Shown here in pieces: positions 48,022 to 57,429 of a DNA stretch of 64,000 nucleotides. Source of the stretch: Rhodanobacteraceae bacterium (GTDB taxonomy: Bacteria > Pseudomonadota > Gammaproteobacteria > Xanthomonadales > SZUA-5); contig JACKOW010000001.1 of NCBI GenBank assembly GCA_024234055.1, positions 846,001 through 910,000 on the forward strand, written 5' to 3'. The notes under the pieces are model-generated. The model was not told the DNA's origin, made no database searches, and saw only the letters and a program-made list of their open reading frames with translations. Within the stretch, counting starts at the first letter, position 1, and the number at the start of each line of letters is the position of its first letter. Position numbers and translations under genes: made by a program.

Positions 48022-50781
48022 GTGCTACCCAAGGATGAGTCACAGCAAAATGCCGAGCTTCGTCAGGCATTTCTGAAGCATCTGCCGCGTCGCCTGGAGG
48101 CGGTGCGCAAGCGCGGGCATCGCGTCTGTCGGGGCGTATGGGACGTCAATACCGTCACCTTGCTCTATCAGGATGTACAGGGTCTTGCGGGTGCGGCTGG
48201 CCGCTACGGCCTGGTGGACGCCAGCGAAGCGCTGTTCCAGATCGAACAGTTGCTGGAGCCCTTGATCCGCGAACTGCGCATGCCCGGCGACGATCTCAAG
48301 GCCGCCATCGAGGCCCGGCTTGGGGCTCTGGTGGCCACCGCGGAGCCGGAGGCTCCAAAGATCAGAACCGCCCGCGATTTTGTCGTGCCCATGCCGGAGC
48401 GGCCGGGGCAGGTCCACGTGCCGGCCGGGCTCACGCCGCCGGAGGAATACTGGCGGCGTTTCAGCCATCGCGATGTGGCCCTGCTGAGCAGCGACACGCA
48501 TGGCACGCCGCCGGCAGCGCCATCGGCGGCCATGGCGCAGCCGTGGTCACTGGGCGATCCCGAACCGCTGGGTCTGCCGCCGATCGCCGAGGAAGCGCCG
48601 CGGCTGGTCAACGCCGGCTCGGTATTCGCCCTGGATGTGGCCGATGCCGCCGAGCGTACACGTCTGGAGCAGGCGCGGGTCGAGCCCGAACCGGCGCCAC
48701 CGGTAGCGGAAGACAGTACAGACAAACCGGCACCGCGGGCACGCACCGGTCGTATCTTCTATCTCGCGGACATCGCCCCTTTCGGGCGCGAGCTGAGCCA
48801 CGGACTCGGTCAGTTGGGCTATGCCGTCGAGCGCCTGGAAAGCCCGGAAGAGCTGAAGGAGATGCTGGGATCGCTGGCGCCCGACCTGATCCTGATCGAT
48901 GCCGCCTTCTTTGGCGAGATCGAGCATCTGGGCGAGTTCGTCAAGCGCGTGCGACAGCGCGTTCCCGGGAAGCTGCCGTTGGTGGCTTTCGCCGAACACA
49001 ACGACCTGAGCGCGCGCCTCAAGGCGATGCGGGCTGGCGTCGACGCCTTCCTGCCCATGCCCATTCCGGCGCATGAGGCTTCCTTGCGTGTGCGTGAACT
49101 GGTCGAGACCGAGAACGGCGATCCTTTCCGGGTGATGATTGTCGAGGACGATCGTTCGCAGGCGATGTTCGCGGAGTCAGTTCTGCGCAAGGCCGGCATG
49201 GAAACGCTGGCGGTCACCGATGCCCTGGATACGCTGGAGAAGCTCGAACAGTTCCGACCAGATCTGATCCTGATGGACCTGTACATGCCGAACATCTCCG
49301 GCATGGAGCTGACGTCGATCATTCGTGAGCGCGATCAGTTCATCAACACGCCGATCGTGTTCCTGTCTGGCGAGCAGGATTCGGAAAAGCACTTCGAGGC
49401 ATTGTCGGCCGGGGGTGATGATTTTCTGGCCAAGCCGATCCGGCCCAAGTTTCTCATCTCGGCGGTCAACAACCGCGCTCGGCGCGCCCGTCAGCTGGCG
49501 CGCAAGCGCGTGCTCGATCCCAAGGATTCAACGACCGGCTTGTTTCATCGCACATTTGTCATTGATCGCCTCAATGACCTTCTGGGTGCCGAAGATCGCG
49601 GTCAGCAGGGCGGCGTGCTCTTCATCGAGATCGAGGGTGCTCAGGGCATCCGCGAGCAGCACGGCCTGGCGGCCTATGAGCCGATCCTGCGTGAACTGGG
49701 CGCCAACATCGCCAGTTTCACGCGTCCGGACGAGTTTGCGGCCCGCTATGGGGACTCCAGCTTCCTGCTGCTGAGCCCGGTACGCGATGGCGCGGAACTC
49801 GAGTCGCTGGCGCACGAAATCTCCCGGAAGATAGCCAGCGACGAGCTTGAGGCAGAAAAGTATCAAGTCAGCGTGACTGCCCGAATCGGCATCGCGCCCT
49901 TTTCGGCGCGGATTGCCGATGCCGCCGAGATGCTGAACGCGGCTGAACGGGCGTGCGCCCGTGCTCGCCAAGGCAAGGATGACGGTGCCGTGCTGGTCTA
50001 CCAACCGGAGCCCCTGAGCGCCGGCGGTGGCCTGGTCGAGGCCATTTCCCGCGCGCTGGAAACAGATGGCTTCCAGTTGCTGTTCCAGCCCATCGTTTCC
50101 CTGCACTCCACGGGCGAGGAACAGTACGAGGTATTGCTGCGATTGCGCGGCAGTGCCGGCGAGATCATTGGAGCGCCCGAGGTCATTGCCGCAGCGCGTG
50201 GCGCTGGCTTGCTGCCCGCGGTGGATCGCTGGTGCGTAGCCAAGTGCCTGCGGGTCATCGAGGAGCGCAAGCGTCAGGGTCGGCCGGTGCGTCTTTTCGT
50301 CAATCAGTCGGTGGAAAGCACGCGTGACGAAGAGCGTGTGCCCTGGTTGCGACAATTGCTGGACACCCGTCGCATCGCGCCGGAATCGATCGCGCTTGAG
50401 CTCAAGCTCAGCGATGTACTGGCCGGCATGAGCGAGGCCTTGGCCTTCTTCAACGAGGTGCGCGAGTTGGGCGTGCGCATCGTCATCGACGAATACGATG
50501 GCGGCCTGACGGCCCTGCAGCTCTTGGGCGTGATAGCGACCGATTATCTGAAACTGGCTGACAAGTACACCCGCGGCACGAACATCAATGCCCATGCAGA
50601 CGAGCTGCGCACGCTGGTGCGCGCTGCGCACGACGGCGGTCGCTATGTCATCGCGCCCAAGGTGGAGACAGCGCAAAGCGCGGCTGCCTTGTGGACCATG
50701 GGTGTGGATTTGATCCAGGGTAATTTCGTGCAGCAGCCAGGCACCGAGCTAGGCTTTGATTTCAGCGCATCGGCGTTGTGA
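48022..50781 (+). CDS. Hpt-like/REC-REC-GGDEF-EAL protein with degenerate catalytic domains
   Basis: 919 residues from GTG 48022. The N-terminal helical part (LYQDVQGLAGAAGRYGLVDA) resembles an Hpt domain whose phosphorylatable His is missing. A Pro/Ala linker is followed by a first receiver (about 244-360, LILIDAAFFGEIEHL) and a second, canonical receiver (368-490, VEDDRSQ; D419 in LILMDLYMP; K in FLAKPI). The GGDEF-like domain (502-655) has RYGDSS in place of GGDEF. The EAL-like domain (670-919) has EVLLRL but DEYDGG instead of DDFGTG and YLKLADKY instead of VKID. Both enzymes are probably inactive, so a c-di-GMP receptor or phosphorylation-driven switch is likely. The hybrid kinase at 50818 is its obvious partner. 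Confidence 0.9.
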   Translation: MLPKDESQQNAELRQAFLKHLPRRLEAVRKRGHRVCRGVWDVNTVTLLYQDVQGLAGAAGRYGLVDASEALFQIEQLLEPLIRELRMPGDDLKAAIEARLGALVATAEPEAPKIRTARDFVVPMPERPGQVHVPAGLTPPEEYWRRFSHRDVALLSSDTHGTPPAAPSAAMAQPWSLGDPEPLGLPPIAEEAPRLVNAGSVFALDVADAAERTRLEQARVEPEPAPPVAEDSTDKPAPRARTGRIFYLADIAPFGRELSHGLGQLGYAVERLESPEELKEMLGSLAPDLILIDAAFFGEIEHLGEFVKRVRQRVPGKLPLVAFAEHNDLSARLKAMRAGVDAFLPMPIPAHEASLRVRELVETENGDPFRVMIVEDDRSQAMFAESVLRKAGMETLAVTDALDTLEKLEQFRPDLILMDLYMPNISGMELTSIIRERDQFINTPIVFLSGEQDSEKHFEALSAGGDDFLAKPIRPKFLISAVNNRARRARQLARKRVLDPKDSTTGLFHRTFVIDRLNDLLGAEDRGQQGGVLFIEIEGAQGIREQHGLAAYEPILRELGANIASFTRPDEFAARYGDSSFLLLSPVRDGAELESLAHEISRKIASDELEAEKYQVSVTARIGIAPFSARIADAAEMLNAAERACARARQGKDDGAVLVYQPEPLSAGGGLVEAISRALETDGFQLLFQPIVSLHSTGEEQYEVLLRLRGSAGEIIGAPEVIAAARGAGLLPAVDRWCVAKCLRVIEERKRQGRPVRLFVNQSVESTRDEERVPWLRQLLDTRRIAPESIALELKLSDVLAGMSEALAFFNEVRELGVRIVIDEYDGGLTALQLLGVIATDYLKLADKYTRGTNINAHADELRTLVRAAHDGGRYVIAPKVETAQSAAALWTMGVDLIQGNFVQQPGTELGFDFSASAL

Positions 50782-50817
50782 CCTTTGAGTGGCAACGATA
50801 TTCCACAGGGGGGCAGC

Positions 50818-53610
50818 ATGAGTGATGGGGGCCACGCAGACGCTGGAAGATGGCGTCAGCAGACCGGCGTAGAGGCGGTGCTGTACTGGTGCGTCGGTAG
50901 CGCGGTGCTGGCCGCATTGACGGTGCTGGCAGCGCTGTCGTGGGCACCGGGTGGCCTGCTGCTGGCCTGGGGCGCAGTGCATGTGCTACTGGGAGTGGCG
51001 GCCTTCGGCATGTGGTGGCGTCTGCTTGAAAGCAATGCGGACCGCGCTCTCCAGATGGCGCAGGCCCTGCTCATCCTCAGTGCGCTGAGCTGGGGCTATG
51101 GCGGCGTCGCCTACGGCATCCTGCCACGCGGCGACTACAACATGCCGATGGTGCTGACCATCGCTGGACTGGCCACGGCCAGTGTGTGGCTGTTCGCATC
51201 CGAGTTCAGATTCCTGGTGGGCGTGCTGGTCCTGTTGTTGGCGCCGATGGTGTTCCTGTTGTTGGGAGGGCGCGAGGCTGAGTGGACGGCGGCACTGCTG
51301 TCCGTGCTTCTGGTCATCCTGAATTTGCTGATCGAGCGCCGCATGGCCTTGCTCGCCGAAGCCCGGATCGAGTCGCAGCGGCCCAGTTTCGCCGAGTTCT
51401 TCGCGGCGCGCCGGGAGCGTGAGAAGGACAGCTCCCCCGAATCGCGGCCGGTGATCGATGCCAATGAACTGATCCAACTGCGCACCGAACTGGAGCGCCA
51501 TCGCAATCTCGAAAAGGAAATGGCGGCGGCCAAGCAGGCAGCCGAATCGGCAAACATGGCCAAAGGCGAATTTCTGGCGACGATGAGCCATGAGATGCGC
51601 ACGCCGCTGAACGGAATCATTCCGCTGCTGGAAATCCTGCGAGACACCAAGCTTGAGGTAGACCAGCGCGAGTACCTGAATACCTCGCTGCAGTCAGCGC
51701 GCCACCTGCTGCGCATCATCGATGACATCCTCGACTACTCCAAGATCGAAGCCAACAAGCTCGAACTCGAGACGGTGGGCCTGAACCTGAAGGAAGTGGT
51801 CGATTCGGTGACGCGCCTGATGGATCGCGCTGCCGAAAACAAGGGCCTGAAGATCAGCGTCAGCTTTGATCCCAATGTGCGCCTGGCATGTCGGGGTGAT
51901 CCGGTACGTCTACGCCAGGTCTTGTCCAATCTGGTCAGCAATGCCATCAAGTTCACCGAGAAGGGCTCGATCCAGATCCAGATCAGCAAGCGCGGAGAGA
52001 CCCGCACGCATTCGGAGGTTCTGTTTGCCGTGCGCGACACCGGCATGGGCATTGCGCCGGAGAAGGCCGAGAAATTGTTCCAGCCCTTTTCGCAGGCCGA
52101 TACCTCGACCACCCGCAACTATGGCGGAACCGGGCTCGGGCTGGTCATCTGCAAGCGCATCATCGAGTTGATGGGCGGCAAGATCGGGCTCAAGAGCGAA
52201 CTCGGCAAGGGCTCGGTATTCTGGTTCAGCGTCTCGTTTCTGAAGGCCATCGGCGACGTAGGCGCGAATCGTCGCGATCTGTCGGGCGCGCGCGCGCTCA
52301 TCGTCAGCACCGACGCCAAGCTGACCCAGCGACTGACTGGCTACTGCCAGAGCTGGGGGATCAGCCAGATCGCCACCAACACCACTGCCGATGCCATCAG
52401 CAAGCTGAAGTCTTCCGCAACGCTGGGCGAGAACTGGGCCTTCGATGTGGCACTCGTCGACCTTGGCAGCATGCGCAACACGGCGCCGGCGCTAGCGCGA
52501 AACGTCGGCCGTGAGCCCATCCTCGAACGCTTGAAGCTGGTCTTCTTCGAGGGTGAAGAGCCCGTACCTGCTGAGCTGACGATCGAGCCGGCCCGCATGG
52601 CCCAGGTGAAACGGCAGTTCAGCGAATCTGATCTGATGCAGATGCTGAACAAGTTGCTGGAAGTGGAAGCGCCCGGTGAGCGACGCTTCAACCTGCTGGA
52701 GGAAGCGGCCCGGCTGGGTGCCGGCGCCGCAGCCCAGGCCCCGACGGCGGCCGCCAGCGATGCCCAGCCGCAGGCCAAGCTCAGCGGACATGCCCTGCTG
52801 GTCGAGGACAATCCGGTCAATCGTCAGGTGGCTCAACGCCTGTTGTCCCTGATCGGCATCAGTTTCGACGTCGCCGAGAACGGCAAGGAGGCCTTCGAAA
52901 TGATGGGCCGCGGCAGCTATGACGTGGTGCTGATGGACTGCCAGATGCCAGTCATGGACGGCTACACCGCCACGCGTTCGCGGCGCACGCTGGAGCAGGA
53001 ACGCTCGATCCCGCGTATTCCCATCATCGCCATGACTGCCAATGCGATGGCCGGTGACCGGGAAAAGTGCCTGGCTTCTGGAATGGACGACTACATGTCC
53101 AAGCCGCTGAACAGGGGGCTGCTGGAACAGACCATCCGCAAGTGGATGCCCAAGAATCGACCGTCCGTGCCGGGCGCGGAGGCAGTTACATCGGCCAAGC
53201 CGGCCGCTCCAGCCCCGGCACCGGTGCCGGTACGCAGTTCCGAGCCGGTCAAGCTTACGCCCACGGCCCCGTCAATCAACGAGAGCATCGTCAATGAGCT
53301 GATTGATGTCATGGGCAGCGAGTTCACGTCCCTGGTTCGGGTCTACCTGGAAGACACGCCCAAGAACCTTCAGCTCCTGTCGGCGGCAGCCGAACGGGGT
53401 GATGTCTCGGCCATGATTGCGCCGGCCCACTCGCTGAAATCGACCAGCGCCAATCTGGGTGCGATGGCGCTGTCAGACGTGGCCAAGTTGATCGAACATG
53501 GCGCCCGCGCCGGCACGCTGCGCGATGCCACCGGCATGGCCAGGCAGGCCGGCATCGAGTTCAGACGGGCCTCGGATGAACTGGAGAGGTTGTTGAAGAC
53601 GGCGGGCTAG
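50818..53610 (+). CDS. Hybrid histidine kinase (multi-span sensor, HisKA-HATPase-REC-Hpt)
   Basis: 930 residues from ATG 50818, just after a GGGGGG run, 36 bases after the previous stop. About six membrane spans (residues 18-180) with short loops form the sensor, followed by a coiled coil. HisKA: ATMSHEMRTPLNGIIPLLEI with H258. HATPase: NLVSNAIKFTEKG, DTGMGIAPEKAEK, GGTGLGLVICKRI. A receiver-like domain without an acidic pocket (about 500-630) precedes a true REC (LLVEDNPVNRQVAQRLL, D707 in VLMDCQMPVMDGYT, K in YMSKPL). The C-terminal Hpt carries H871 (PAHSLKSTSANLGAMAL). A full phosphorelay (H258, D707, H871) could end on D419 of the neighbouring protein. Confidence 0.94.
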   Translation: MSDGGHADAGRWRQQTGVEAVLYWCVGSAVLAALTVLAALSWAPGGLLLAWGAVHVLLGVAAFGMWWRLLESNADRALQMAQALLILSALSWGYGGVAYGILPRGDYNMPMVLTIAGLATASVWLFASEFRFLVGVLVLLLAPMVFLLLGGREAEWTAALLSVLLVILNLLIERRMALLAEARIESQRPSFAEFFAARREREKDSSPESRPVIDANELIQLRTELERHRNLEKEMAAAKQAAESANMAKGEFLATMSHEMRTPLNGIIPLLEILRDTKLEVDQREYLNTSLQSARHLLRIIDDILDYSKIEANKLELETVGLNLKEVVDSVTRLMDRAAENKGLKISVSFDPNVRLACRGDPVRLRQVLSNLVSNAIKFTEKGSIQIQISKRGETRTHSEVLFAVRDTGMGIAPEKAEKLFQPFSQADTSTTRNYGGTGLGLVICKRIIELMGGKIGLKSELGKGSVFWFSVSFLKAIGDVGANRRDLSGARALIVSTDAKLTQRLTGYCQSWGISQIATNTTADAISKLKSSATLGENWAFDVALVDLGSMRNTAPALARNVGREPILERLKLVFFEGEEPVPAELTIEPARMAQVKRQFSESDLMQMLNKLLEVEAPGERRFNLLEEAARLGAGAAAQAPTAAASDAQPQAKLSGHALLVEDNPVNRQVAQRLLSLIGISFDVAENGKEAFEMMGRGSYDVVLMDCQMPVMDGYTATRSRRTLEQERSIPRIPIIAMTANAMAGDREKCLASGMDDYMSKPLNRGLLEQTIRKWMPKNRPSVPGAEAVTSAKPAAPAPAPVPVRSSEPVKLTPTAPSINESIVNELIDVMGSEFTSLVRVYLEDTPKNLQLLSAAAERGDVSAMIAPAHSLKSTSANLGAMALSDVAKLIEHGARAGTLRDATGMARQAGIEFRRASDELERLLKTAG

Positions 53611-53953
53611 CAGGCTGTCGGACGTAGTTTTTTGGCGGTCTGGAAAGCAGATTTTCGTCCGCAAGGGAGGCAAAGGACGCAAACAATGCCAATGGGAGAT
53701 GGGCAGTCAGCGGCTCGTTTCCCCAAAACGAAGCCGAAATACGCCCAGTGCAGGGTGATGTTGCGGTTTGCTCCCAAGCGAAGCGAGCCGTCCACCCAGG
53801 TGACCTTGGTCAGCCATGCTCTGACCCTCTCGGGTGACTCTGGACTCGAGTCGGCGGCAATCAAACCCAGCCCATTGAAGATCTTGGCTCTACTTTGCGT
53901 TTTTTGCGTCCTTTGCGGAAAAACGCTTTGCTGCTGTGGTCATGCCGCACCCA
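53611..53953. other. Gap between the kinase gene and iscA
   Basis: 343 bases between convergent genes. It contains inverted copies of a GGACGCAAA-type motif (GGCAAAGGACGCAAAC near 53669 and TTTGCGTCCTTTGCGG near 53905), related to the CGCGGAG...AGGAAA motifs at 21735 and 44576. No gene was seen. Confidence 0.55.
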
Positions 53954-54298
53954 TCAGATCGCCGCGCGCTCCACCGAGAAGCTCTCGCCGCAGCCACATT
54001 CCCCGGCGACATTGGGATTGCGGAACACGAAGTTGCGATTCAGGCCCTGGCGGACGAAATCGACTTCGGTACCGTCGAGCAGGGCCAGCGCCTTGGAATC
54101 GATGACCACCTTGACGCCGAACTGTTCGAAGACCTGATCGTCGTCGCCGATGGCTTCGGCCTTGTCAACCGTATAGGCCCAGCCGCTGCAGCCGGTCTTG
54201 CGTACGCCCAGGCGCAGGCCCAGGCCTCCACCCTGTTCGACCACGAAGTGGCGGACGCGATCGGCGGCGGCGGGGGTCAGGGTAATCGGCATTTCCAT
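53954..54298 (-). CDS. iscA: A-type iron-sulfur carrier IscA
   Basis: 114 residues from ATG 54298 (MEMPITLTPAAADRVRHFV). Cysteines in VRKTGCSGWAYTVD and VAGECGCGESFSVE; GVKVVIDSKALALLDGTEVDFV is the IscA-type middle. Closer to IscA than to ErpA, but not linked to an isc operon here. It is divergent from asnS with a 110-base gap. Together with erpA at 46221, the window carries two of the usual A-type carriers. Confidence 0.9.
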   Translation of the reverse strand: MEMPITLTPAAADRVRHFVVEQGGGLGLRLGVRKTGCSGWAYTVDKAEAIGDDDQVFEQFGVKVVIDSKALALLDGTEVDFVRQGLNRNFVFRNPNVAGECGCGESFSVERAAI

Positions 54299-54408
54299 AC
54301 TCACTTTGTGGCGGGGCGCCGGATGCTCGGGGCGCCAGTCTCTGTCGGCCACTGTATCATCCGCAGCCTCGCCGCTGAATGCGGTTCGATCATCGGGAAA
54401 TCAAGAGC

Positions 54409-55809
54409 ATGGCCTGGAGCACGGTGAAGGACGCGTTGGCAGGAGCGCACGCCGAAGGCAGCAAGGTGACGGTCAAGGGTTGGGTGCGTACACGGCGCGA
54501 TTCCAAGGCCGGCATCTCCTTCATTCAGGTGAATGATGGCAGCTGCATGTCCAATCTGCAGATTGTGGCGCCGGCCACGCTGGACAACTACGCCAGCGAA
54601 ATCCAGCTGCTGACCAGCGGTTGCTCGATCGAGGCGACCGGCACGCTGGTGGTTTCGCAGGGCAAGGGCCAGGCCTTTGAGATCCAGGCTGATTCCGTGC
54701 GGGTACTGGGTCTGGTCGATGATCCGGAAACCTATCCGATCCAGCCCAAGGCGCATTCCTACGAGTTCCTGCGCGAAGTCGCCCATCTGCGACCGCGCAC
54801 CAACACCTTCGGCGCGGTTACCCGGGTACGTCATGCCATCGCCCAGTCCATCCATCGCTTTTTCGATAGCCACGGTTTCTGCTGGGTCAACACCCCGATC
54901 ATCACCGCCAGTGACTGCGAAGGGGCCGGTCAGCTGTTCCGGGTGTCCACGCTCGACCTGGCCAATCTGCCGCGCACGGATGCCGGCAAGATCGACTTTT
55001 CCGAGGATTTTTTCGGCAAGGAAGCCTTCCTGACCGTATCCGGACAGCTGGCGGTCGAGGGCTATTGCCTGGCGCTGAGCAAGGTTTACACCTTCGGCCC
55101 CACCTTCCGTGCCGAAAACTCCAACACGCCGCGACATCTGGCCGAGTTCTGGATGATCGAGCCGGAAATTGCCTTTGCCGATCTGAACGACGACGCCAAT
55201 CTGGCCGAGGCCTTGCTGAAATCGGTGTTCAAGGACGTGCTTGATCGCTGTGCCGAGGATCTCGCTTTCTTCGATGAGCGCATTCACAAGGGCGTGGTGG
55301 CGCGACTGGAGCAGATGGCCAACTCCGAATTCGCCCGTATTGATTACGGCGATGCCGTGCTCGCCCTGCAGAAGGCCAAGAAGGCCTTCGAATTCCCGGT
55401 GCATTGGGGTGCCGATCTGCAGACCGAGCACGAGCGTTATCTGACCGAGGAGTACGTGGGCCGGCCGGTGGTGGTCATGAACTACCCGGAACAGATCAAG
55501 GCCTTCTACATGCGTCTCAACGACGACGGCAAGACCGTGGCGGCCATGGACGTGCTGGCGCCGGGCATCGGCGAGATCATCGGCGGCAGTCAGCGCGAAG
55601 AGCGCATCGATCTGCTCGATCGGCGCATGATCCAGTTTGGACTGCAGCCGCACGACTACCAGTGGTATCGCGATTTCCGCCGCTATGGCACGGTGCCGCA
55701 CGCCGGCTTCGGACTGGGATTCGAACGCCTGGTGGCCTACGTCACCGGCATGGCCAATATCCGCGACGTGATTCCGTACCCGCGTACGCCCGGCAACGCC
55801 GCGTTTTGA
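54409..55809 (+). CDS. asnS: Asparaginyl-tRNA synthetase
   Basis: A class II synthetase charging tRNA-Asn. 466 residues, exactly the E. coli length, from ATG 54409 (MAWSTVKDALAGAHAEGSKV); earlier in-frame starts add non-homologous residues. N-terminal OB anticodon-binding domain: VKGWVRTRRDSKAGISFIQV then NDGSC. Motif 2 region: FGPTFRAENSNTPRHLAEFW then MIEPE. Motif 3: GTVPHAGFGLGFERLVAYVT. The segment YLTEEYVGRPVVVMNYPEQI is AsnRS-specific. A weak AAGAG ribosome binding site is present. Confidence 0.97.
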   Translation: MAWSTVKDALAGAHAEGSKVTVKGWVRTRRDSKAGISFIQVNDGSCMSNLQIVAPATLDNYASEIQLLTSGCSIEATGTLVVSQGKGQAFEIQADSVRVLGLVDDPETYPIQPKAHSYEFLREVAHLRPRTNTFGAVTRVRHAIAQSIHRFFDSHGFCWVNTPIITASDCEGAGQLFRVSTLDLANLPRTDAGKIDFSEDFFGKEAFLTVSGQLAVEGYCLALSKVYTFGPTFRAENSNTPRHLAEFWMIEPEIAFADLNDDANLAEALLKSVFKDVLDRCAEDLAFFDERIHKGVVARLEQMANSEFARIDYGDAVLALQKAKKAFEFPVHWGADLQTEHERYLTEEYVGRPVVVMNYPEQIKAFYMRLNDDGKTVAAMDVLAPGIGEIIGGSQREERIDLLDRRMIQFGLQPHDYQWYRDFRRYGTVPHAGFGLGFERLVAYVTGMANIRDVIPYPRTPGNAAF

Positions 55810-55864
55810 GCGGAGAGGGCACCAGGGCAGGGCAAGTCACAAGCTCGCTTCGAAGCTGCCTTTG

Positions 55865-55891
55865 CGTGCCCTCGCGCCCTCGTGCCCTCGA
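55865..55891. repeat. 8-bp array (CCCTCGTG/CCCTCGCG)
   Basis: Three units in the 133-base gap between asnS and the glycosyltransferase gene. Confidence 0.8.
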
Positions 55892-55942
55892 TAATCGGCG
55901 AGAGGATGCCAAGACTGTGGATGACCGAGGAGCTCCCCTGAC

Positions 55943-56632
55943 ATGCGCCTGAGTGTGGTGATCCCCTGCTTCAACGAGCGCGCCACCATCGCCGAGGTGC
56001 TCACTGCGGTGGAGAATTCGCCGCACGTCGACAAGGAGATCATCGTTGTTGATGACGCCTCCACCGACGGTACCCAGGCGCTGTTGACCGGGCCGCTGCG
56101 TGAGCGCATCCACAAGCTGGTGATTCACCCCGTCAACCAGGGCAAGGGCGCGGCGGTGCGAGATGGCATTGCCGCCGCCACCGGCGATGTGGTGCTGATC
56201 CAGGATGCCGATCTGGAATACGACCCCAACGAGTACCCGATCCTGCTGGCGCCGATCCTGGCGGACCAGGCCGATGTGGTCTTCGGTTCGCGCTTCATGG
56301 GCGGTCATCCGCACCGCGTGCTGTATTTCTGGCACAGCGTGGGCAATGGTTTCCTGACACTGCTGTCGAACATGTTCACCAACTTGAACCTGACCGACAT
56401 GGAGACCTGCTACAAGGTGTTCCGGCGGGACATCATCCAGGGCATCACCATCGAGGAAAAGCGCTTCGGCTTCGAGCCGGAAATCACCGCCAAGGTGGCG
56501 CGGACGGGCTGTCGCATCTACGAGGTGGGCATTTCCTATCACGGCCGCACCTATGCCGAGGGCAAGAAGATCGGCTGGCGCGACGGCGTACGCGCGATCT
56601 GGTGCATCCTCAAGTACAACCTGCGGCGATGA
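55943..56632 (+). CDS. Glycosyltransferase family 2 (polyprenyl-phosphate sugar synthase type)
   Basis: 229 residues starting MRLSVVIPCFNERATIAEVL with GAGGAG upstream. GT-A motifs: VVDDASTDGTQALL, QGKGAAVRDGIAAATGDVVL and the DXD site IQDADLEYDPNEYPILL, then DVVFGSRFMGG and METCYKVFRRDII. This is the soluble dolichol/undecaprenyl-phosphate hexose synthase type, without C-terminal membrane spans. It overlaps the GtrA gene by 4 bases. The pair probably makes a lipid-linked sugar in the cytoplasm and moves it across the inner membrane for envelope glycosylation. The sugar is not predictable. Confidence 0.93.
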   Translation: MRLSVVIPCFNERATIAEVLTAVENSPHVDKEIIVVDDASTDGTQALLTGPLRERIHKLVIHPVNQGKGAAVRDGIAAATGDVVLIQDADLEYDPNEYPILLAPILADQADVVFGSRFMGGHPHRVLYFWHSVGNGFLTLLSNMFTNLNLTDMETCYKVFRRDIIQGITIEEKRFGFEPEITAKVARTGCRIYEVGISYHGRTYAEGKKIGWRDGVRAIWCILKYNLRR

Positions 56633-57021
56633 TCATTGCCCGCTATTTTTTGGTCGGAGGCGCCGCTGCAGCCGTCGACTTCACCCTGTTCGCCATTCTG
56701 GTGAAGCTGCTCGGCTGGCACTGGTTCGGCGCTTCAGCCCTCAGCTTCGTGCTGGCCACCGCCGTCAACTATGTGCTGTCCATCACTTTCGTCTTCACCT
56801 CGGGCGCGCGCTTTGGCAAGCGCACCGAGATAGGTCTGGTGTTTCTGGTCAGCGCCATGGGCCTGGCCATGAACCAGTTTGCCCTGTGGATGTTCTTCAA
56901 ACAGCTGGGCGTGGATGTGCTGATCGCCAAGGTGCTGGCGACCGGCGTGGTGTTCTTCTGGAACTTCGGCATCCGCCGCTATTTCATCTTCAGTCATCGG
57001 CGAAGCGTGCAGAACGACTGA
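56629..57021 (+). CDS. GtrA family membrane protein (putative lipid-sugar flippase)
   Basis: 130 residues from ATG 56629, overlapping the previous stop (ATGA). Four spans: YFLVGGAAAAVDFTLFAILV, LSFVLATAVNYVLSITFVF, IGLVFLVSAMGLAMNQFALW and VLATGVVFFWNFGIRRYFIF. The opening ARYFLVGG..AAVDF and closing FFWNFGIRRYFIF are family signatures. GtrA proteins are thought to translocate undecaprenyl-phosphate-linked sugars made by the partner glycosyltransferase directly upstream. Confidence 0.93.
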   Translation: MIIARYFLVGGAAAAVDFTLFAILVKLLGWHWFGASALSFVLATAVNYVLSITFVFTSGARFGKRTEIGLVFLVSAMGLAMNQFALWMFFKQLGVDVLIAKVLATGVVFFWNFGIRRYFIFSHRRSVQND

Positions 57022-57057
57022 CCCGCGCGGGTGGCCAGGAATAGCAAGGCAGCGGGC

Positions 57058-57125
57058 TCACGCGGAGACGCCGAGAACGCGGAGAGAATCCGAGGTGCTT
57101 CGCTCTTCTCCGCGGCTCCGCGTGA
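57058..57125. repeat. Inverted repeat (CACGCGGAG...CTCCGCGTG)
   Basis: CTCACGCGGAGACGCCGAGA near 57058 and CTCTTCTCCGCGGCTCCGCG near 57102 are inverted counterparts able to form a hairpin after the GtrA gene; it may end the GT2-GtrA transcript. Confidence 0.65.
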
Positions 57126-57139
57126 GCAGCGATTGTCAC

Positions 57140-57391
57140 CTAGCCCGCATTTCTCACACCTGCGCGAGCAGATGCCCCCAATTTCCTAGTGGTTCAAGGC
57201 GATTCCGAGGCACGCACCAGTCACAGACCGTTTGGCTGCATCTGCCCGCTTTGCGGACCTCGCTGGTTCTTTACGACTATCGCTGCGTTGCTCCTCCTCG
57301 CAATGGAATCACCATTCCTCGTCGTCGCGCCTTGCGCTAGTCGCAAAGCCCTGCGCGATCTTCCGCAACAGGTGTAAGAAATGCGGGCTAG
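57140..57391. mobile_element. MITE-like element with 23-bp terminal inverted repeats
   Basis: A 252-base segment bounded by CTAGCCCGCATTTCTCAC plus CACCTG (57140-57162) and, in inverted orientation, the same sequence with one mismatch (57369-57391). The inside has no open frame of note. The 22/23 match and short size fit a non-autonomous IS derivative. No matching transposase is in the window, and target-site duplications are not clear. Confidence 0.6.
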
Positions 57392-57429
57392 CCAGCAACG
57401 CGAGCAGCGTGACCTACATTCAAGGCAAC

